This document shows, piece by piece, positions 51,862 to 59,722 of a stretch of DNA of 64,000 bases. Position 1 is the first letter of the stretch, and each line of letters opens with the position of its first letter. The stretch lies in the NCBI GenBank assembly GCA_002361955.1, contig DESK01000059.1, positions 18,252-82,251 on the forward strand, written 5' to 3'. Below the pieces are notes generated by a model, which had not been told where the DNA came from, did not search any database, and saw only the letters and a program-made list of their open reading frames with translations. The position numbers and the translations under genes are program-made. This DNA is from Lachnospiraceae bacterium UBA3316. GTDB lineage: Bacteria > Bacillota > Clostridia > Lachnospirales > Lachnospiraceae.

Positions 51862-51887
51862 ATAGCTCTCCCGCCTGCGCATATAGT
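51862..51887 (+). promoter_or_regulatory. Sigma-E-like promoter of ylbJ
   Basis: ATA (51862-51864), 15-bp spacer, CATATAGT (51880-51887). The -10 is identical to that before yqfC. The start point would fall close to the ribosome site at 51893-51899, giving a very short leader. Confidence 0.5.
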
Positions 51888-51905
51888 GTACAAAGGAGGC
51901 TGCCC

Positions 51906-52847
51906 ATGAAAAAACTTTGCTTTGAACTTTCCCTTGCCGCCATATTTCTTTTTCTCTTTCTCTATCCCTCCCAGGCGCTGGCCGCCTCCAGGGTCGGACT
52001 GCATCTCTGGTTTGACACCCTTCTGCCCACTCTGCTCCCCTTTATGATCCTGTCAGGGATCTTTATCCGCGGGGATCTGGCGCGCCCTCTCGTCTCCCTT
52101 CTGGCTCCCTTTTTCAAAAAAGCCCTGATGCTGAGCCCCGGCGGCACCTACGCGCTGCTGATGGGCTTTCTCTGCGGATGCCCCATGGGAGCAAAGACGG
52201 TCAACGACCTGCTGGAGCGGGGGCAGATCGCACCGGAGGAAGCCCAATACCTGGCCGGCTTCTGCAACAACTTAAGCCCTTCCTTTATCGTCACGTTCCT
52301 GGTGACGGAAAAGCTTGGCCGCCCCGCCCTGATGCTCCCTGTCCTTGTGATCCTCTACGGCTCCCCCCTGCTGTTCGCCATACTGACAAACCCTGCCTAC
52401 CGCCGCCTGGCGGCCTGCCCGAAGGAAACGCCCGCCCCCAATCCCCCTGCGGCCAGAGAAGCCTTAAGCTTCGTCATGGTAGACCACTGTATTCTGGACA
52501 GCGTCCTCACCGTCGTTCGCCTGGGCGGATATATCATGCTCTTTGCCATACTGGCCGGAGCCGTCCGGCTTCTCCCCTTCCCTCCAAAGGCAACGGCAGT
52601 CCTGACGGCTCTGGCTGAGATCACCAACGGCATCCCGGCCATCCTGGAGGCCTTTCCCTTTCCGGCCGCCTTTCTGCTGCTCATGACGCTGGCGTCCTTC
52701 GGCGGCCTGTCCGCCCTGGCCCAGACTGACAGCGCCGGAGGATTTTCAGACAAAAAAAACGCACATCTTTCCTTATGGAAATATGTGCGCTCTAAGCTCC
52801 TGATCAGTCTAATCGCCGCGTTTCTATCGGTATGCTTTTTGCTTTAA
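51906..52847 (+). CDS. ylbJ: YlbJ-like sporulation integral membrane protein
   Basis: 313 residues with about eight hydrophobic helices and nucleoside-recognition/gate domains, including LMGFLCGCPMGAKTVNDLLERG and FCNNLSPSFIVTFLV. YlbJ of B. subtilis is a sigma-E-controlled membrane protein needed for spore cortex formation. Start ATG 51906 is set by AAAGGAGG; an in-frame start at 51789 is rejected. Its C-terminal codons contain the terminator of the convergent minus-strand unit. Confidence 0.82.
   Translation: MKKLCFELSLAAIFLFLFLYPSQALAASRVGLHLWFDTLLPTLLPFMILSGIFIRGDLARPLVSLLAPFFKKALMLSPGGTYALLMGFLCGCPMGAKTVNDLLERGQIAPEEAQYLAGFCNNLSPSFIVTFLVTEKLGRPALMLPVLVILYGSPLLFAILTNPAYRRLAACPKETPAPNPPAAREALSFVMVDHCILDSVLTVVRLGGYIMLFAILAGAVRLLPFPPKATAVLTALAEITNGIPAILEAFPFPAAFLLLMTLASFGGLSALAQTDSAGGFSDKKNAHLSLWKYVRSKLLISLIAAFLSVCFLL
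52752..52789 (-). terminator. Terminator of the rsmD-coaD unit, inside the ylbJ coding region
   Basis: On the minus strand CGCACAT-A-TTTCC pairs with GGAAA-G-ATGTGCG across a 4-nt loop (52789-52760), followed by eight T (52759-52752). It lies about 70 bp past the stop of the coiled-coil gene, within codons near the ylbJ C-terminus. Confidence 0.85.
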
Positions 52848-52856
52848 TGCATCGGA

Positions 52857-53447
52857 TCATTCGTCGTCATAATCCTCGGCAGGCACGGAAGCGTAGCTTC
52901 CCGGCGCTGCCTGGGGCGAAAGCTCCCGGCGGTTCTTATTTACGATGTCATAGCAGGACTGCAGAGAATTGATAAAATTGCTGTACCGTCCGCCTGCCGT
53001 CTCAATCGTATGGCTCATGATCTTTTCCAGGTTCTCCAGCATCTCGTCTGTGTACTGAAGGGCGCCCATGCGGATGCTGTTGGCATCATTCGTGGCATTG
53101 TCCAGAATCTCCTGAGCCTGGGCGTTTGTCTTTTCCAGAAGCTCATTTGACTGGGCATAGGCCTGCTGCATAACCTCGCTCTCCTCCACAAGCTGCTTCT
53201 GCTGGGCCTGAGCGTCGGCAATCAGGGCGTCCGCCTTTGCCTGGGCGTCCGCGAGGATCGCGTCCTTGTTGCTGATGATCTTCTGGTAGCGTTTGATCTC
53301 ATCCGGCGTCTTCATGCGCAGCTCACGCAGAAGCTCTTCAAGCTCCTCCTTATTTACCACGATCTTCGTAGAAGACAAGGGCTGAAATTTACAACTGTCT
53401 ACATATTCTTCGATATCTTCGATGATTTGTTCAATTCTGCTGCTCAT
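52857..53447 (-). CDS. Coiled-coil protein, DivIVA-like or H+-ATPase-subunit-like
   Basis: 196 residues, almost all helical: an N-terminal segment (1-50), a long alanine- and glutamine-rich coiled coil (about 65-150, with repeated ADAQAKADALIADAQAQQ pattern) and an acidic tail. Such proteins are often labelled ATPase or vacuolar subunit H; no catalytic motif is present. Downstream of coaD, overlapping it by 17 bases. A membrane-curvature or division scaffold role is a guess. Confidence 0.7.
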   Translation of the reverse strand: MSSRIEQIIEDIEEYVDSCKFQPLSSTKIVVNKEELEELLRELRMKTPDEIKRYQKIISNKDAILADAQAKADALIADAQAQQKQLVEESEVMQQAYAQSNELLEKTNAQAQEILDNATNDANSIRMGALQYTDEMLENLEKIMSHTIETAGGRYSNFINSLQSCYDIVNKNRRELSPQAAPGSYASVPAEDYDDE

Positions 53448-53949
53448 TTACATTCTCCTTATTCTTATATTTATTCCCATATTTTTCCTTCATCCGTCTC
53501 GCGGCAACCTCCGGAACAAACTTGGAGATATCTCCCCCATAGGCCGCTACTTCCTTCACCGTGCTGGAACTCAGATACGCGTATTCCAGGCTGGTCGTCA
53601 GAAAAATGGTGTCAATTTCAGGATTCATAATGCGATTCGTCTGCGCCATCTGAAGCTCATAATCAAAGTCCGTGATCGCCCGGAGCCCCCGGACGAGAAA
53701 ACCCGCATGGCATTTCTTTACAAAATCAACAGACAGGCCGCTGAAAGACTCTATGCGTACATTGCTGATATCTTTCGTGACCTCTAGTAGAATTTTAACA
53801 CGTTCTTCAACAGAAAACAACGGTGTTTTCGTATGATTGTTTAAAACTCCCACAATTAATTCATCTACCAAAGCCGCCGAACGCCTGATTACATCCAGAT
53901 GCCCGAAAGTCACCGGATCAAAACTTCCGGGATAAACTGCTCTTCTCAT
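53431..53949 (-). CDS. coaD: Pantetheine-phosphate adenylyltransferase
   Basis: Fourth step of coenzyme A synthesis: transfers AMP to 4'-phosphopantetheine. 172 residues. The nucleotidyltransferase motif is PGSFDPVTFGHLD (HxGH variant TFGH), followed by RGLRAITDFDYELQMAQTN and the LSSSTVKEVA C-terminal motif. Its start overlaps the rsmD stop by four bases, a typical rsmD-coaD pair. Confidence 0.96.
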   Translation of the reverse strand: MRRAVYPGSFDPVTFGHLDVIRRSAALVDELIVGVLNNHTKTPLFSVEERVKILLEVTKDISNVRIESFSGLSVDFVKKCHAGFLVRGLRAITDFDYELQMAQTNRIMNPEIDTIFLTTSLEYAYLSSSTVKEVAAYGGDISKFVPEVAARRMKEKYGNKYKNKENVNEQQN

Positions 53950-54515
53950 TCTTCAGCCTCTCTATCTGCCAACTGCAAAAACAGGTGGGCATTTGTTTTA
54001 TATTCTTTTCTCTTTTGCAGAAGGAAGCCTGTCCCGCCCAGAAAATCAAAGGACGTTTCCATGGCTGCCTCCACAATCACCAGTGATTCTTTATGTACCA
54101 GCCCCAGCTCCCTCAGGCGGGTGAGCACCTGCTCCTCCCATCCCTCGTGATAGGGCGGATCGATAAAGACCAGGTCAAAGGGCCTGCCGCCGGAAAGTCT
54201 TCCCAGGGCGGCCATCACATCCATCTGTAAAAGCTCTCCTCTGTCCGCAAGCTTTGTAAATGCCAGGTTCTCCCTGATACAGGCAGCCGCCCGCCTGTCA
54301 TTTTCCACAAACACGGCTCTTTCAGCCCCCCGGCTCAACGCCTCAATGCCGATTCCGCCGCTCCCTGCGAACAGATCCAGAAAGCGGGCGCCGTATACTC
54401 TGTCCTGGATCATATTAAACAACGTCTCCTTAATCCTGTCCGTGGTAGGCCTGGTGTCCTTACCCGGAGCCGTCTTTAGCGGCAGCCGTCTGGCTGTCCC
54501 TGCGATCACTCTCAT
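53946..54515 (-). CDS. rsmD: 16S rRNA (guanine-966-N2)-methyltransferase
   Basis: SAM-dependent methyltransferase acting on G966 of 16S rRNA. 189 residues: RPTTDRIKETLFNM, the SAM motif FLDLFAGSGGIGIEALSRGA and the catalytic DPPY motif in FIDPPYHEG. It is transcribed from a consensus promoter at 54691-54719 with a leader of about 170 nt. Confidence 0.95.
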   Translation of the reverse strand: MRVIAGTARRLPLKTAPGKDTRPTTDRIKETLFNMIQDRVYGARFLDLFAGSGGIGIEALSRGAERAVFVENDRRAAACIRENLAFTKLADRGELLQMDVMAALGRLSGGRPFDLVFIDPPYHEGWEEQVLTRLRELGLVHKESLVIVEAAMETSFDFLGGTGFLLQKRKEYKTNAHLFLQLADREAEE

Positions 54516-54849
54516 AAAAATCCCGCTCCTGTTTCTAGATTGTTACTGCTCACTTCCTTTACAGTAACATTCGCAAATCCATCTGCAATCTGCTTTGCGG
54601 ATAGGACTTGCTCACACCTGAATCACTTTCTTACGGCCTGTGCAGTAAATGCACATACCCGTGTAAACAGCAACTCCAGATTTCTTGTTTATTATAGTTG
54701 TTTTGTATATTCTTGTCAACAGATTAAAATAACAGAGGCGCGGCCTTTCGCCTTGCGTTTGCCTTATTCCGCCGCATCTTCTCATTGCCGTATTTTCTAT
54801 TTTATGATAAAGTACGATTGAACGCAAGAAAACTATAAAGGATGATATC
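54516..54849. other. Divergent intergenic region with rsmD leader
   Basis: 334 bp between rsmD and the TIGR03960 gene. It holds a consensus minus-strand promoter (54719-54691) and the long rsmD leader. The leader can form an 8-bp stem (TGTTACTG 54541-54548 with CAGTAACA 54562-54569) and contains a 14-codon frame starting with ATG and encoding a Cys-x2-Cys peptide. No clear plus-strand promoter was found for the TIGR03960 gene. Confidence 0.6.
54691..54719 (-). promoter_or_regulatory. Consensus promoter of rsmD-coaD
   Basis: Minus strand TTGACA (54719-54714), 17-bp spacer, TATAAT (54696-54691): a perfect sigma-A consensus. Confidence 0.88.
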
Positions 54850-56709
54850 ATGAGAAAATTAGCATTAAGTGATGAGATTTTATTGCAGGTGGAAAAGCCT
54901 GCCCGCTACATCGGAAACGAAGTAAACGCGGTCATGAAGGATAAAGACAAGGTGGACGTCCGGTTCTGCATGTGCTTTCCCGACGTCTACGAGATCGGCA
55001 TGTCCCACCTGGGCATCCAGATCCTCTACGATATGTTCAACCGCAGGGAGGATATCTGGTGCGAGCGTGTATACTCCCCCTGGACGGACCTGGACCGGAT
55101 CATACGGGAACAGAAGATCCCGCTGTTTGCCCTGGAATCCCAGGATCCCCTGAAGGATTTTGACTTTATCGGAATCACGATCCAATATGAAATGTGCTAT
55201 ACAAATATTCTGCAGGTGCTGGATCTGGGCCAGATCCAGCTCCTTGCCAGAGACCGCTCCGACGGGGATCCCATCGTGATCGGCGGAGGCCCCTGCGCCT
55301 CCAACCCGGAGCCCCTGGCCGATTTCTTCGATATGTTCTATATCGGGGAGGGGGAAACCGTATACTTCCAGCTGATGGACCTGTACAAGGAGTACAGGAG
55401 CAAGCACCTGGGAAGAAACGCCTTTCTCCGCCAGGCCGCGAAGATTCCGGGAATCTACGTGCCCTCCCTGTACGAGACCACCTACCACGAGGACGGCACC
55501 ATCGCTTCCTTCCGTCCTTTGGCAGAGGACATCCCCTCTGTGATCGAGAAGCAGATCGTGATGAACCTGACAGACACCTACTACCCAAAGGCTCCCGTAG
55601 TTCCCTTTATCAAGGCAACCCAGGACCGTGTCGTCCTGGAGATCCAGAGGGGATGTATCCGCGGCTGCCGCTTCTGCCAGGCCGGGATGCTCTACCGCCC
55701 CTTAAGGGAACGCCGCCTTTCTATGTTAAAGGAATACGCGGCGGCAATGTTAAAAAATACAGGCCACGAGGAGATTTCCCTGAGCTCCTTAAGCTCCAGC
55801 GACTACTCCGACCTTGAAGGCATCGTGAATTTCCTGATCGAGGAATTCCAGGACCAGGGCGTAAATATTTCCCTGCCCTCCCTGCGCATCGACGCCTTCT
55901 CCCTGGATGTGATGAGCAAGGTGCAGGATGTGCGGAAAAGCAGCCTGACCTTTGCCCCGGAGGCCGGTTCCCAGAGACTCCGGGACGTCATCAACAAGGG
56001 TCTCACGGAGGAGGTTATTCTGGAAGGGGCAGGCGAAGCCTTCGCGGGAGGCTGGAGCCGCGTAAAGCTCTACTTTATGCTGGGACTGCCCACCGAGACG
56101 GAAGAGGACATGAAGGGGATCGCCCATCTGGCGGAAAAGATCGCCAAGCGCTACTATGAGATCCCCAAGGATCAGCGGAACGGCAAATGCCAGATCACGG
56201 TGAGCACCTCCTTCTTTGTGCCGAAGCCCTTCACCCCCTTCCAGTGGGTGTCTATGAACAGCAAGGAAGACTTTCTGGCAAAGGCAAAGATCGTCAACCA
56301 GGAGATCAAAGAACAGCTGAACAAAAAGAGTATCAAATACAACTGGCACGAGGCAGACGTGTCCGTCCTGGAAGGCGTTCTGGCCAGAGGCGACCGCCGG
56401 GTGGGAGCTTCGATCCTGCGCGCCTACGAAAAAGGCTCCCTCTACGACGCCTGGGGGGAAAACTTTGACAATGAACTGTGGATGTCGGCCTTCCGGGAAA
56501 CGGGCGTGGATCCTGATTTCTATACCTGCCGCGTCCGGGAGGAATCGGAAATCCTTCCCTGGGACTTTATCGACATCGGCGTGACAAAGAAATTCCTCTG
56601 GAGGGAATGGCAGAATGCCCAGGCTGCGTCCGTCACAAAGAACTGCCGCCAGGGCTGCTCCGGCTGCGGGGCAAAGACATACGGAGGAGGTGTGTGCTAT
56701 GAAGGTTAG
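54850..56709 (+). CDS. TIGR03960-type B12-binding-domain radical SAM protein
   Basis: 619 residues. A cobalamin-binding-like N-terminal domain (about 20-230, DVYEIGMSHLG) precedes the radical SAM cluster motif CIRGCRFC. The C-terminus has three cysteines (NCRQGCSGCG). Paired in Firmicutes with the TIGR03936 gene and RNase G, as here; substrate unknown. Start ATG 54850 has AAAGGATG upstream. The stop overlaps the next gene start by 11 bases. Confidence 0.93.
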   Translation: MRKLALSDEILLQVEKPARYIGNEVNAVMKDKDKVDVRFCMCFPDVYEIGMSHLGIQILYDMFNRREDIWCERVYSPWTDLDRIIREQKIPLFALESQDPLKDFDFIGITIQYEMCYTNILQVLDLGQIQLLARDRSDGDPIVIGGGPCASNPEPLADFFDMFYIGEGETVYFQLMDLYKEYRSKHLGRNAFLRQAAKIPGIYVPSLYETTYHEDGTIASFRPLAEDIPSVIEKQIVMNLTDTYYPKAPVVPFIKATQDRVVLEIQRGCIRGCRFCQAGMLYRPLRERRLSMLKEYAAAMLKNTGHEEISLSSLSSSDYSDLEGIVNFLIEEFQDQGVNISLPSLRIDAFSLDVMSKVQDVRKSSLTFAPEAGSQRLRDVINKGLTEEVILEGAGEAFAGGWSRVKLYFMLGLPTETEEDMKGIAHLAEKIAKRYYEIPKDQRNGKCQITVSTSFFVPKPFTPFQWVSMNSKEDFLAKAKIVNQEIKEQLNKKSIKYNWHEADVSVLEGVLARGDRRVGASILRAYEKGSLYDAWGENFDNELWMSAFRETGVDPDFYTCRVREESEILPWDFIDIGVTKKFLWREWQNAQAASVTKNCRQGCSGCGAKTYGGGVCYEG

Positions 56710-57391
56710 GGTGAAATTTTCCAAACACGGAGCCATGAAATTTGTGGGCCATCTGGATATCATGCGCTATTTCCAGAAGGCCATCCGCAGGGCCGCCATC
56801 CCCATCCGGTTTACGGAGGGCTTCAGCCCCCATATGGTCATGTCCTTCGCCTCCCCCCTGGGATTGGGCCTTACCAGCGACGGGGAATATATGGATATCG
56901 AGGTAAAAGAGGCGATCCCCTCAAAGGAGGCCGTAAAGCGGCTCAACGAGGTCATGGTGGAGGGGATGCAAGTGCTGAGCTACCGGCAGATTCCCGAAGG
57001 GAAGGCCAGCAATGCCATGTCCCTTGTGGCCTACGCCGACTACACCGTCTCCTTCCGGGAAGGAAAGGAGCCCGCAGGCGACTGGCAGGAGGCTCTTTCC
57101 CCCTTTGCCGCCCTGCCCTCTATCACGGTAATAAAGAAAACAAAAAAGAGCGAAAAAGAGGTGGATATCAAGCCCATGATCAGGGAGCTTTGCCTGACAG
57201 AGGACGGCCGGATTTTCATGCGCCTGTCCTCCGGCAGCGCGAGCAACCTGAAGCCGGAGCTTGTGATGGAAGCCTTTGCTGCCTATCTGGGCATCCCCTT
57301 CGCCCCCTTCTCCCTTCTGGTGAACCGCGTGGAACTCTATGATAACCAGATGGTATCGCTGGAAGATCTGGGGGAACCCATTGGAGAATAA
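56699..57391 (+). CDS. TIGR03936/DUF2344 radical-SAM-associated protein
   Basis: 230 residues beginning KVRVKFSKHGAMKFVGHLD, the hallmark of DUF2344 proteins that partner the TIGR03960 radical SAM enzyme. No cysteine cluster, so probably an RNA-binding or accessory subunit. Start ATG 56699 has GGAGGAGG upstream; longer in-frame starts lie inside the upstream gene. Overlaps the RNase G gene by 11 bases. Confidence 0.92.
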   Translation: MKVRVKFSKHGAMKFVGHLDIMRYFQKAIRRAAIPIRFTEGFSPHMVMSFASPLGLGLTSDGEYMDIEVKEAIPSKEAVKRLNEVMVEGMQVLSYRQIPEGKASNAMSLVAYADYTVSFREGKEPAGDWQEALSPFAALPSITVIKKTKKSEKEVDIKPMIRELCLTEDGRIFMRLSSGSASNLKPELVMEAFAAYLGIPFAPFSLLVNRVELYDNQMVSLEDLGEPIGE

Positions 57392-58577
57392 GCTTGCGAT
57401 CCTCCGGGAGAACGGACGGATCATGACCTATCTGCTGGAAAACGGAAAGGCAGTCTCCATCTCCTGCTTTTCGGCAGCGGACGCCTCCCTTTTGGGAAAT
57501 ATCTATATAGGCCGTGTCCAGAAAATCGTAAAAAACATCGGCGCGGCTTTCATAGAAATCGAAAAGGGATTTCCCTGCTACTATGCCCTTAGCGACTGCG
57601 AAAGCCCCATCTACACAAAGAAGCTGAACTGCCCCTCCATGGCGGCCGGGGACGAGGTGCTGGTGCAGGTAAAGAGAGAAGCCCTGAAAACGAAACCCCC
57701 GGCCCTGAGCGCCAACCTGAACTTTACCGGGAAATATCTGGTGCTTACCACCGGAGACCGCCATATCGGCGCTTCCGCCAAGCTGGACAGTGAAACGAAG
57801 GATCGGCTGAAGGCCCTGGTGACGGAAGCCCTCGGGGGGCGGTACGGCTGCATCATCCGCACAAACGCCGGAAGCGCCTCCGATGAGGAGATCCTAAAAG
57901 AGGCAAAGGAGCTGCTGTCCCTGTGCGATTCCATCATTGAAAAAGCCAGGTTCCGAAGCTGCTTTTCAAAAATGTACCAGCTTCCCGCCCCCTGGCTGTC
58001 CATGCTTCGGGACACCTACGACCAGGGACTGCAGGTGGTGACAGACGATCCCGGGCTGTACGCGCAAATGCAGGCGTATCTGCAGGATACCCACCCGGAA
58101 GATCTCCCCAGGCTTTCTCTCTATGAGGACGACCTTCTCCCTCTTTCGAAGCTCCTGAACCTGGAGCGTGAGCGAAGAGAGGCCTTGAGCGAGCGCGTCT
58201 GGCTCAAATCGGGCGCCTACCTGGTCATCCAGCCTACAGAAGCCCTCACGGTGATCGACGTGAACACCGGAAAGTATGAGAGCAAAAAGAAAAAACAGGA
58301 AACCTTCCGGAAGATCAACCTGGAAGCCGCCGTGGAAATCGCCAGGCAGCTCCGCCTCCGGAACCTTTCGGGAATCATCATCGTGGACTTTATCAATATG
58401 GACACGGCTAAGGATAAAGCAGCGCTGATGGACACCCTCCGTGCCTCCCTCCGCCGCGATCCCATCAAAGCCACCCTGATCGACATGACGCCCCTGAACC
58501 TGGTAGAGATCACGCGAAAAAAAGTGCGGAAACCGTTACTGGAACAAGTTATAATAGCAGAAAAGGAGACTTTGTAA
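57381..58577 (+). CDS. rng: Ribonuclease G/E-family endoribonuclease
   Basis: About 398 residues. An S1 RNA-binding domain (about 25-110) is followed by the RNase H-like core with the metal aspartates in LTVIDVNTGKY and GIIIVDFINM. The C-terminus stops after EITRKKVRKPLLEQV, so the CPxC zinc-link of E. coli RNase E/G is absent. The start is taken as TTG 57381, preceded by GGGGGAACCCA; an ATG 84 bases upstream lies in the previous gene and an ATG further in would drop the first strand. The plausible partner genes rplU/rpmA do not follow. Confidence 0.85.
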   Translation: MENKLAILRENGRIMTYLLENGKAVSISCFSAADASLLGNIYIGRVQKIVKNIGAAFIEIEKGFPCYYALSDCESPIYTKKLNCPSMAAGDEVLVQVKREALKTKPPALSANLNFTGKYLVLTTGDRHIGASAKLDSETKDRLKALVTEALGGRYGCIIRTNAGSASDEEILKEAKELLSLCDSIIEKARFRSCFSKMYQLPAPWLSMLRDTYDQGLQVVTDDPGLYAQMQAYLQDTHPEDLPRLSLYEDDLLPLSKLLNLERERREALSERVWLKSGAYLVIQPTEALTVIDVNTGKYESKKKKQETFRKINLEAAVEIARQLRLRNLSGIIIVDFINMDTAKDKAALMDTLRASLRRDPIKATLIDMTPLNLVEITRKKVRKPLLEQVIIAEKETL

Positions 58578-59201
58578 ATGAAAAACAGAATATATCAACT
58601 GTGCCCTCTCCTCCTTGCGGGATTCCTGGCGGCAGCCGCCCTGACAGGCTGCAATCCCGAGAAAGCACCGGAGACAGGGGCCGAAACCACCCGGGAGACA
58701 GAGCTCCGGGCAGAAACAGAGACGGAGGCAACGGCCTCCCCGGAAAACCTGGGAAGCTTCACCCTGACAGACATCAACGGTGAGAGCTTTACGGAGGAGA
58801 TGTTTCAGGACTACGACCTGACCCTTGTAAACGTGTTTGCCACCTGGTGTTCTCCCTGTATCAACGAGATCCCCGATCTCCAGAAGCTTTCGGAAGAACT
58901 GGCCGATAAAAATGTCCGCGTCGTGGGCATCATCCTGGATGCCGCCGGCGGCTCCGGCGATGACGCCATCGGCGCCGTGGAAACGGCAAAGATGATCGCG
59001 GAGAAGACAGGGGCCTCCTATCCCTTCCTGATCCCCGATGAGACAAATCTGAACGGCCGCCTGGACAGCATAAACGCTGTGCCGGAAACCTTCTTTGTGG
59101 ACAGAAACGGAAACATCGTAGGAGAAACCTACGTGGGCAGCCACAGCCTGGAGGAATGGAAGGCCTTCGTGGAGGAAGAGCTTTCGAAGCTCGCAGAGTA
59201 A
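58578..59201 (+). CDS. TlpA-like thioredoxin-fold lipoprotein
   Basis: Exported lipoprotein with signal peptide and lipobox LTGC (C25), an acidic threonine/glutamate linker (26-58) and a thioredoxin fold with ATWCSPC (redox C91, C94). Probably a membrane-anchored disulfide reductase or cytochrome c maturation-type partner; the real electron donor (CcdA) is not in the window. AAAGGAG precedes ATG 58578, one base past the RNase G stop. Confidence 0.9.
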   Translation: MKNRIYQLCPLLLAGFLAAAALTGCNPEKAPETGAETTRETELRAETETEATASPENLGSFTLTDINGESFTEEMFQDYDLTLVNVFATWCSPCINEIPDLQKLSEELADKNVRVVGIILDAAGGSGDDAIGAVETAKMIAEKTGASYPFLIPDETNLNGRLDSINAVPETFFVDRNGNIVGETYVGSHSLEEWKAFVEEELSKLAE

Positions 59202-59340
59202 CTATTAGAAAAAGTGCTCATCCGGCTTGTATCGGATGGCATTGCTATTCCGTATAAGCATGATGGAATGGATACCACAATTGACATTAGATTCTTCCCG
59301 CATGCTGCAGAAAGCCCGGTGAAAAAGAAGTAAAAATAAG

Positions 59341-59385
59341 ACTGGGGCAAATCTGTTTCTATCATACAGGTTTGCTCCAGTTTTG
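59341..59385 (+). terminator. Terminator after the TlpA-like gene
   Basis: ACTGGGGCAAATCTG (59341-59355) pairs with CAGGTTTGCTCCAGT (59367-59381), 15 bp with two G-T pairs and an 11-nt loop, followed by TTTTG. A T-rich stretch on the other strand may make it bidirectional. Confidence 0.75.
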
Positions 59386-59498
59386 TATAGGTACCGACTA
59401 TCGTGTCTTTATTGCCGTTTCTATGGCAGTTCAAATAATTCCATTTTTCTTTTTAAAACTCTTCAACTATCTTTGCCGCGTACTACAGAATCATCACT

Positions 59499-59643
59499 AC
59501 ATCTGAGAGTCAGGAATCAATGTTTCCCGGCTGCCTCTTTTTATGTAATGGGATAGAACACTTCTACTGATAATTTTGTTTTATGAGAACATTATAGCCT
59601 CTTCTGTTTTAAAATTCAATTTCAGATTGCAACTCTCAGATGT
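59499..59643. repeat. 12-bp inverted repeats bounding a promoter-bearing segment
   Basis: ACATCTGAGAGT (59499-59510) and ACTCTCAGATGT (59632-59643) are perfect inverted copies 121 bp apart. Between them a minus-strand promoter TTGAAT-17-TATAAT (59619-59591) is visible. One such repeat pair per window is close to what chance allows, so the pairing alone is weak evidence. Confidence 0.45.
59591..59619 (-). promoter_or_regulatory. Orphan promoter within the inverted-repeat segment
   Basis: Minus strand -35 TTGAAT (59619-59614), 17-bp spacer, -10 TATAAT (59596-59591). No coding gene lies downstream on this strand before the tlpA region; a transcript would run toward the hairpin at 59381-59341. 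Confidence 0.5.
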
Positions 59644-59667
59644 GCTATTTACACATCCATTTTGTGT

Positions 59668-59706
59668 GAGCTAAATCGCTATTTTTTGTGTATACCGATT
59701 TAGCTC
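59668..59706. terminator. Hairpin after the phosphodiester glycosidase gene
   Basis: GAGCTAAATCG (59668-59678) and CGATTTAGCTC (59696-59706) form a perfect 11-bp stem with a 17-nt loop. No T-run follows on either strand, so termination strength is uncertain. Confidence 0.45.
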
Positions 59707-59722
59707 CACTCACATGAAATCT

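Larger units (their letters stand above)
59202..59722. other. Long non-coding stretch with repeats
   Basis: 521 bp without a recognised gene. The tlpA frame stays open for 43 more codons past its stop (59202-59330, stop 59331-59333), with no convincing start, and resembles no family I know; it may be a gene remnant. The rest holds a terminator (59341-59385), a 12-bp inverted-repeat pair with a promoter between them (59499-59643) and a hairpin (59668-59706). Confidence 0.6.

Noticed and set aside
59202..59333. Recombinase C-terminal remnant after the TlpA-like gene
   Set aside because: The 43-codon stretch gave a faint impression of a recombinase tail, but no motif supports it.
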